64,000 nt of DNA, from contig ML677358.1 of NCBI GenBank assembly GCA_007922305.1, forward strand, positions 17,657,327 to 17,721,326, given 5' to 3'. This document shows positions 61,601 through 64,000 of this stretch, piece after piece (the stretch's first letter is position 1; each line of letters starts with the position of its first letter). The DNA is from Dermatemys mawii. Taxonomy: Eukaryota > Chordata > Testudines > Dermatemydidae. The notes beneath the pieces are model-generated. The model was not told the origin of the DNA. It saw only the letters and a list, made by a program, of their open reading frames with translations, and ran no database searches. Both the position numbers and the translations under genes were made by a program.

Positions 61601-63738
61601 CCCCCAGGCCAGATTGCACCATGTTGTTCCAGGGTTCCTTACAGCAGGATGGGCGTGCAAGAGGCTCCCCCATCTTCCTGCACTCTATGCAGTGATGGGA
61701 CATGATTGCAGGCCTTCCGTTCCACGCAATGGGAGCCGTTCTCCCTGTGAATCGTCAGGGCCCAGGACATCCTGAAGAAGGCTGGGTCCTGCTCCCCCTT
61801 CACTCTGTTCTTTGATATGTTTATTGCAGTCACTCCTAGCAGCCCCACTCACAGACCACGACCCGCCTGTGCTCGGCACTGTGCAAACACAGAGCGAGAA
61901 GCTGGTCCGTACTCCCGAGAGCTTAGCCAACAGAATCGGCCAGGGAAGAGGAAAAGCAGTGAGGACGCGTGCCTGGTGGCAGCTTGGCTTCACTGACTAC
62001 AGATGGGAAAAGCTGTGATCAGGGGTCACAGGATGACACCCTTTCGACGTAGAGCCCCCCACATTTGTCATTCAATATCAAGCCAGTAAAATCGCACTAA
62101 GACGGTTTCCTGGTGGAAAGTGTAACGACCTCTGGAGGTTTTCCTCTTGCACGTACATTTTTAACAATACTCGTAGGTGGCTACATTGCTGTTCTGCCCC
62201 CATTGTAACAGAAACCTTGTTTGCGCTATTGTAATCAAGGGCTGATGGAAGTACGTTTCCCATGTGGGTCTGTTTTTCTGCATGCATCAGGTTTGGAAAG
62301 GTTCAGAGTTTAACGGGGCTCTTTGCCCAGTGGAAGACGTATAGATTTGGGGGTAGAATGGCTCTCCTCAATAGCTCTGCATAGAAAGTGAAAACAGGTA
62401 TATGTGCTCGGCTTCCATCCACCATTATTTAGAACAGTTCCTCGGGCCAGCGTGAGTACAATGGTTGGGGCGCCGTGCATCACAACTGCACACGTTAGCT
62501 GAACTAGAGCCATATCCTCTGACACTAAGAATAAAGAGCCTGGAAGAATATGGGATAAAATAGAAGTAGGGCGCACCTGCGATTTCTTCTGCTTTTTTAT
62601 GGCAAGTGGATTATTTATTGCAAAACACAGGTGGCCACTTTGTCCTGTTTATACCACCAGATAGTTCATCTACATTAAAACCACTTGAGGTTGTTAAAGG
62701 GTTTTTTTGGCAAGGCCTGTTTCCTGACTGCACTAAATCTCCCCAGCCCGGCTTCCAACCAGCTTTCAGCTGGAGTCGCCTGCACAGAGTGTCCTGTTTA
62801 TAAACAGATGTGAAGTATCTTAACTGAGAGCCTTAAAGTGCATGGGATATTTAGGGTTGTCAACTTTGTAATATTTAAAAACTGGACGCTTCAGCAGGAG
62901 TGCCGAAACCTCCCCTGCCCTGCCCCTTCCCCCAGGCCTCACCTCTGCCCCACCTCGCTTCCACTCCTATTTCCTCATCCCTCCATCACTCACTACTTTT
63001 CCCCTCTTCCCCACTCCTCCCTGAGTGGGTCGGGAGGGTCTCCCCTGCAGAGCTGGGGCAGGGAGCCACCCAATCCAGGTAATGACCCTGACTGAGTAGG
63101 GGCCTGACTCATGTGATGACTTGGCACCTCCCCATCTACCCTACCCGCAGTGACCGGACACCATCCGGTCCCCTTTTCAACCGGGCAGCTGCCCACCCTA
63201 GTTATGGGCCCAGTTGTGGGCCTATGCTGATTTACACTTGCTCAGGATCTGGTCTTTTTTCTGCCCAGGACTAAAACTGGTTGAAAATGCGTCAAACCCT
63301 TTTTAAGTGTGTCAATTCCAACGAAAATCCCTGTGGACAAAATATTCAGAAGTTTTTTATTTTTACTCAGTTTCCAACCAAAGAGTCAGTTCCAGCTGGG
63401 AAAACAAGGTTTTGTTGCAACAGTTTCAAAACTTTTCAAACGTTCACAGCAAACCATTTGTTGAAGCCGGCCCCTTTCCCACACAAAGCTTCACTTTTGA
63501 CCAATCCACGTTTTCTGGTCAAAAACTTTTAGTTGGAAAATTCCTGACTAGCTCTAATGCTAACAACCTTGCTAGGGAGTCACACGAGGGGCTGCCCGGA
63601 GGCCTTGGAAAGGACAAGGACTGTCAGATGCTTGTATTGTCAGGGCTTGTGTGAATCTTACCGTAGCCCTTTGCATGCGCTGAGTGTGACACTGGATTGT
63701 TCCATGCCTCGCACAACACCATGGTAGAAGCAATGGTC
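37505..63738 (-). CDS. ADAM19: ADAM19 (meltrin beta), 18 coding exons, partial at both ends
   Basis: Type I membrane metalloprotease-disintegrin that sheds cell-surface proteins such as neuregulin precursors (established for the family). Eighteen exons join in phase to 788 residues with no stop. In window numbering: prodomain from DHCFYHG, probable cysteine-switch Cys64 in GTCGYVH; furin-type RVRR at 90-93; metalloprotease with [11 protein letters not shown] at 235-245 (Glu236 catalytic) and Met-turn CIM at 260-262; disintegrin with [10 protein letters not shown] and loop CRETSRPCD; cysteine-rich region; EGF-like [11 protein letters not shown] ... [12 protein letters not shown]; membrane span about 591-613; cytoplasmic tail with SH3-type proline motifs. 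ADAM19 is preferred over ADAM12 or ADAM33 because [30 protein letters not shown] and [10 protein letters not shown] match human ADAM19 as recalled, and because NIPAL4 is adjacent. The signal peptide and early prodomain lie past the right edge; the last residues are unplaced. Confidence 0.95.
38905..38985 (+). repeat. Imperfect CA-rich repeat
   Basis: Runs of ACAC interrupted by CATGC and ATATATT. A similar TG/CA tract lies at 51228-51322. Confidence 0.8.
40073..40574. mobile_element. Nonautonomous hAT element with exact 8-bp target duplication
   Basis: Ends CAGGGGTTGGCAACCT and, reversed, CAGGGGTCGGGAACCT agree at 14 of 16 positions. The element is flanked on both sides by ACCTAACA (40065-40072 and 40575-40582), the 8-bp duplication typical of hAT elements. 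The 502-bp interior is GC-rich and imperfectly repeated, with no transposase. Confidence 0.92.
40837..41050. mobile_element. Short inverted-repeat DNA element (MITE-like)
   Basis: Left GGTACATTTACACAGCAAAG and, reversed from the right end, GGGTATGTCTACGCAGCAA. This is the same end pattern as the elements at 1377-1815 and 8059-8333. No coding capacity. Confidence 0.55.
41666..41887 (-). CDS. ADAM19: ADAM19 exon: proline-rich cytoplasmic tail, part 1
   Basis: 222 nt, phase 0, after GTATGCAG and before GTAAAG. Begins [20 protein letters not shown] (human VINTPEILRKPSQPPPRPPP) and ends [18 protein letters not shown]. The proline motifs fit SH3 binding, known for this tail. Confidence 0.9.
41888..43068 (-). 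other. ADAM19: ADAM19 intron (1.2 kb), mostly a GC-rich repeat
   Basis: 42205-42780 is an interspersed repeat: GGGTTGCCATCTTTTTACTC, a CCCC-rich part and a GGCTCTGGGCTGGGGCAG-type G-rich part. It makes long spurious proline-rich frames. A diverged relative of its first part is at 62855-63200. Confidence 0.75.
43069..43153 (-). CDS. ADAM19: ADAM19 exon: cytoplasmic [13 protein letters not shown]
   Basis: 85 nt after CCTGATTGCCAG with a strong pyrimidine tract, ending at GTAGAG. Encodes [20 protein letters not shown] then KTPQEHRK; human GHANPTFKLQTPQGKRK. The boundary was chosen by phase, giving exactly the human spacing between QQF and GHAN. Confidence 0.9.
43154..43585 (-). other. ADAM19: ADAM19 intron (432 nt)
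   Basis: Flanked by the transmembrane exon and the GHAN exon; it contains the strong pyrimidine tract of the latter. No other feature. Confidence 0.8.
43586..43730 (-). CDS. ADAM19: ADAM19 exon: transmembrane segment
   Basis: 145 nt after GCTCTCAG, ending at GTGAAT. Encodes [25 protein letters not shown] as the membrane span, then basic [11 protein letters not shown] and PSKRSQQF; human PSKLRQQF. Confidence 0.94.
43835..43943 (-). CDS. ADAM19: ADAM19 exon: EGF-like domain and juxtamembrane stalk
   Basis: 109 nt after CGAAACAG, ending at GTAGGT. Encodes [19 protein letters not shown] followed by a Gly/Ser/Pro stalk, [17 protein letters not shown]. Confidence 0.95.
44262..44339 (-). CDS. ADAM19: ADAM19 exon: start of EGF-like domain
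   Basis: 78 nt, phase 0, after TTCCCACAG and before GTGAGT. Encodes [20 protein letters not shown] then KCHGQG. Confidence 0.95.
44340..45077 (-). other. ADAM19: ADAM19 intron (738 nt)
   Basis: Contains a MIR-like fragment near 44580-44715 and a CR1-like fragment near 44830-44900. Confidence 0.75.
45078..45282 (-). CDS. ADAM19: ADAM19 exon: cysteine-rich domain DAKCGKIQC
   Basis: 205 nt after TCAAACAG, ending at GTAGGT. Encodes [33 protein letters not shown] and [16 protein letters not shown]. The last motif is nearly identical to human. Confidence 0.96.
45283..46042 (-). other. ADAM19: ADAM19 intron (760 nt)
   Basis: A+T-rich in 45640-45900 with repeated ATATCAAAA motifs near 45850-45880. 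No exon or named repeat recognised. Confidence 0.75.
46043..46151 (-). CDS. ADAM19: ADAM19 exon: cysteine-rich domain [13 protein letters not shown]
   Basis: 109 nt after CCACACAG, ending at GTAGAG. Encodes [20 protein letters not shown] then [15 protein letters not shown]. Ends two bases into an Arg codon. Confidence 0.95.
46196..46313 (+). mobile_element. GGTGACCAG-ended short element, copy 2
   Basis: Begins GGGTGACCAGATGTCC and ends GTCTGGTCACGC; it shares the internal ATTTTATAGGGACAGG and CTTTTTCTTATATAGG with the copy at 12903-13025. It sits in an ADAM19 intron, 45 nt upstream (in gene direction) of the 46043-46151 exon. Confidence 0.75.
46314..47117 (-). other. ADAM19: Rest of ADAM19 intron, MIR-like fragment
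   Basis: Near 46765-46880, GCAGCATGGTATAGC ... GCATGACCTTGGGCACGTC follows the MIR consensus, + orientation. Confidence 0.7.
47118..47313 (-). CDS. ADAM19: ADAM19 exon: disintegrin loop and start of cysteine-rich domain
   Basis: 196 nt after CTCTTTAG, ending at GTAAGG. Encodes [38 protein letters not shown] and [20 protein letters not shown]. The integrin-binding loop reads CRETSRPCD where human is recalled as CREQARQCD. Confidence 0.96.
47314..49637 (-). other. ADAM19: ADAM19 intron (2.3 kb)
   Basis: Largely unique sequence; no additional exon or well-preserved repeat recognised. Confidence 0.7.
49638..49727 (-). CDS. ADAM19: ADAM19 exon: disintegrin ECNNPCC segment
   Basis: 90 nt, phase 0, after GTCTTTCAG and before GTGCGC. 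Encodes [20 protein letters not shown] then [10 protein letters not shown] with conserved cysteine spacing. Confidence 0.96.
49728..50484 (-). other. ADAM19: ADAM19 intron (757 nt)
   Basis: Contains a dispersed-repeat fragment at 50215-50310 (GTGCTAGGTGCTGTACATAC) and a SINE-like fragment near 50030-50110. Confidence 0.7.
50485..50662 (-). CDS. ADAM19: ADAM19 exon: end of protease and start of disintegrin domain
   Basis: 178 nt after CATGTGCAG, ending at GTAATC. Encodes [32 protein letters not shown] and [17 protein letters not shown], the disintegrin entry motif. Confidence 0.97.
50663..52484 (-). other. ADAM19: ADAM19 intron (1.8 kb)
   Basis: Contains a TG/CA-rich tract at 51228-51322 and a CR1 3' end at about 52048-52140 (GAGGTCCCTTCCAACCCTGA). 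Confidence 0.8.
52048..52140 (+). repeat. CR1 LINE 3' terminal fragment
   Basis: CCTGCTTTGAGCAGAGGGTT, GAGACCTCCTGAGGTCCC and CCAACCCTGAGAGTCTATG match the CR1 3' end, opposite to the ADAM19 direction. Confidence 0.82.
52485..52624 (-). CDS. ADAM19: ADAM19 exon: zinc-binding active site and Met-turn
   Basis: 140 nt after TCTGCCCAG, ending at GTGAGT. Contains [12 protein letters not shown] with all three zinc His and the catalytic Glu, then [11 protein letters not shown] with the Met-turn, so the enzyme should be active. Human has HNFGMTHD. Long frame upstream of the acceptor is intron. Confidence 0.97.
52625..54531 (-). other. ADAM19: ADAM19 introns flanking the 53296-53380 exon
   Basis: Two introns of 671 and 1151 nt. 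No clear repeat or extra exon. The G+C-rich part near 52640-52760 directly upstream of the active-site exon is intronic. Confidence 0.7.
53296..53380 (-). CDS. ADAM19: ADAM19 exon: metalloprotease [14 protein letters not shown]
   Basis: 85 nt after TTTTCAG, ending ATG before GTAAG. Encodes [20 protein letters not shown] then FQSGGVNM; human [20 protein letters not shown]. Confidence 0.95.
54532..54698 (-). CDS. ADAM19: ADAM19 exon: metalloprotease VGLEVWTD ... HDNAQLIT
   Basis: 167 nt after CTTCTAG, ending at GTATGT. Encodes [19 protein letters not shown], then [18 protein letters not shown] and HDNAQLI, nearly matching human. Ends two bases into the Thr codon. Confidence 0.95.
54699..55294 (-). 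other. ADAM19: ADAM19 intron (596 nt)
   Basis: Nothing recognised inside. Confidence 0.75.
55295..55366 (-). CDS. ADAM19: ADAM19 exon: metalloprotease [15 protein letters not shown]
   Basis: 72 nt, phase 0 at both ends. Encodes [20 protein letters not shown] then YVDK. The acceptor was set at CATTCAG (before TTTCAG) rather than the second CAG six bases on, because human has FQKN at this junction and the exon length stays a multiple of three either way. Confidence 0.88.
57050..57086 (+). repeat. Unfolded 5' part of the repeat that gives rise to the palindrome
   Basis: AGATTAGCAGCCGTGTTAGT and CTGTATCCGT match the start of the copy at 6141-6263. The repeat then continues into the left arm of the palindrome. 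Confidence 0.7.
57087..57194. repeat. Perfect 108-bp palindrome, two 54-nt arms, no spacer
   Basis: 57087-57140 is the exact reverse complement of 57141-57194. The centre is AAGCTT. The left arm is a piece of an interspersed repeat (GCACCTTAGAGACTAACC ... GCATAAGCTT); instead of continuing past AAGCTT as in the 6141-6263 copy, the sequence turns back on itself. Symmetry stops abruptly at both outer ends. Confidence 0.97.
58395..58460 (-). CDS. ADAM19: ADAM19 exon: furin site and start of metalloprotease
   Basis: 66 nt, phase 0 at both ends, after TCTCTCTCAG and before GTAAGA. Encodes [20 protein letters not shown] then AE; human KREDLNSMKYVELYLVADYLE. With the preceding Arg it forms RVRR. 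Confidence 0.93.
58762..58954 (-). CDS. ADAM19: ADAM19 exon: prodomain with cysteine switch
   Basis: 193 nt after TTTCAACAG, ending at GTGAGT. It encodes [18 protein letters not shown], the conserved [10 protein letters not shown] and GTCGYVH, whose Cys is the likely zinc-blocking residue. It ends TAHHHR, a short histidine run whose final Arg is the first residue of the furin site. Confidence 0.93.
58955..63661 (-). other. ADAM19: ADAM19 intron (4.7 kb)
   Basis: Contains a MIR-like fragment at about 58985-59200, an A+T-rich repeat-like stretch at 59340-59640, dispersed-repeat fragments near 61080 and 61850-61920, a GC-rich interspersed repeat at 62855-63200 and another repeat-like stretch at 63280-63560. 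Confidence 0.75.
62855..63200 (+). repeat. Interspersed repeat with C-rich centre
   Basis: Runs from AGGGTTGTCAACTTTGTAAT through a CCTGCCC-rich part to CAACCGGGCAGCTGCCCACC. The start resembles GGGTTGCCATCTTTTTACTC at 42208. A common turtle repeat as I recall; class not assigned. Confidence 0.55.
63662..63738 (-). CDS. ADAM19: ADAM19 exon: prodomain DHCFYHG segment
   Basis: 77 nt after TCCTTTCCAG, ending at GTAAGA. It encodes [20 protein letters not shown] then ACKGLR; human DHCFYHGTVRETELSSVTLS. This is probably the fourth coding exon. Ends two bases into an Arg codon. Confidence 0.93.
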
Positions 63739-64000
63739 CTGGAAAGGAGAAAGGAGATTGTCAAGGGAAGGAACAGTTTGGTGAGTTCTTTTCTTGTTGG
63801 AGGGTGGAATTAACTCCAGGGCAGGACCAGTACAGGATCTGGGTGCCAGTAAGTCCCACGTGAACAATGACAGAGCTTTTAATTCTCTCTAGTACTGTTC
63901 CTCCTGCCACCAGGTGAGACTTTAATGCAACAACAAAAAACCAGTGGTTCCCTGATTCAAACCTAGAATCTCGGCTGTTATAGCATGGCTTTGTGGATAT
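63739..64000 (-). other. ADAM19: Start of the next upstream ADAM19 intron
   Basis: Pyrimidine-rich acceptor region TCTCCTTTCTCCTTTCCAG (on -) next to the 63662-63738 exon, then intron to the window edge. Earlier ADAM19 exons lie outside. Confidence 0.8.

Noticed and set aside
1..64000. Endogenous retrovirus, CRISPR array, bacterial operon or biosynthetic cluster
   Set aside because: No gag/pol-like frames with paired LTRs, no regular short direct repeats with spacers, and no compact gene clusters were seen; the content is ordinary vertebrate gene and repeat sequence.

Overview
This window looks like a piece of a reptile nuclear genome, most likely a turtle. It carries two multi-exon vertebrate genes with GT-AG introns, set in dense interspersed repeats: CR1 LINE ends, hAT and Tigger-like DNA elements, short inverted-repeat elements and MIR-like SINE fragments. 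The turtle call is an inference from recalled repeat families; crocodilians share some of them. Nothing bacterial, viral or CRISPR-like was seen.

Layout. 1-14.5 kb: no supported exon; CR1 fragments, inverted-repeat DNA elements, one Tigger-like element with matching ends and one old hAT. 14.5-29.2 kb (+ strand): NIPAL4 (ichthyin), six coding exons that join in phase into a 399-residue protein, starting in a GC-rich promoter-like region. 29.2-33.6 kb: NIPAL4 3' UTR and the short gap between two convergent genes. 33.6-64 kb (- strand): ADAM19 (meltrin beta). Eighteen coding exons join in phase into 788 residues: end of the prodomain, metalloprotease, disintegrin, cysteine-rich, EGF-like, transmembrane and proline-rich tail. 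The signal peptide and first part of the prodomain lie beyond the right edge. The last few C-terminal residues could not be placed with confidence.

From memory, human chromosome 5q33 also has NIPAL4 and ADAM19 as convergent neighbours, which supports both identifications. NIPAL4 is a membrane protein needed for the skin lipid barrier; ADAM19 is a cell-surface sheddase. Nothing in the sequence links them functionally beyond conserved neighbourhood.

I found no new multi-gene system. The most unusual structure is a perfect 108-bp palindrome inside an ADAM19 intron, centred on a natural AAGCTT in a repeat copy. Also of note are a hAT element with an exact 8-bp target duplication, a DNA element apparently nested in a CR1 copy, an in-frame upstream start for NIPAL4, and the unresolved ADAM19 C-terminus.
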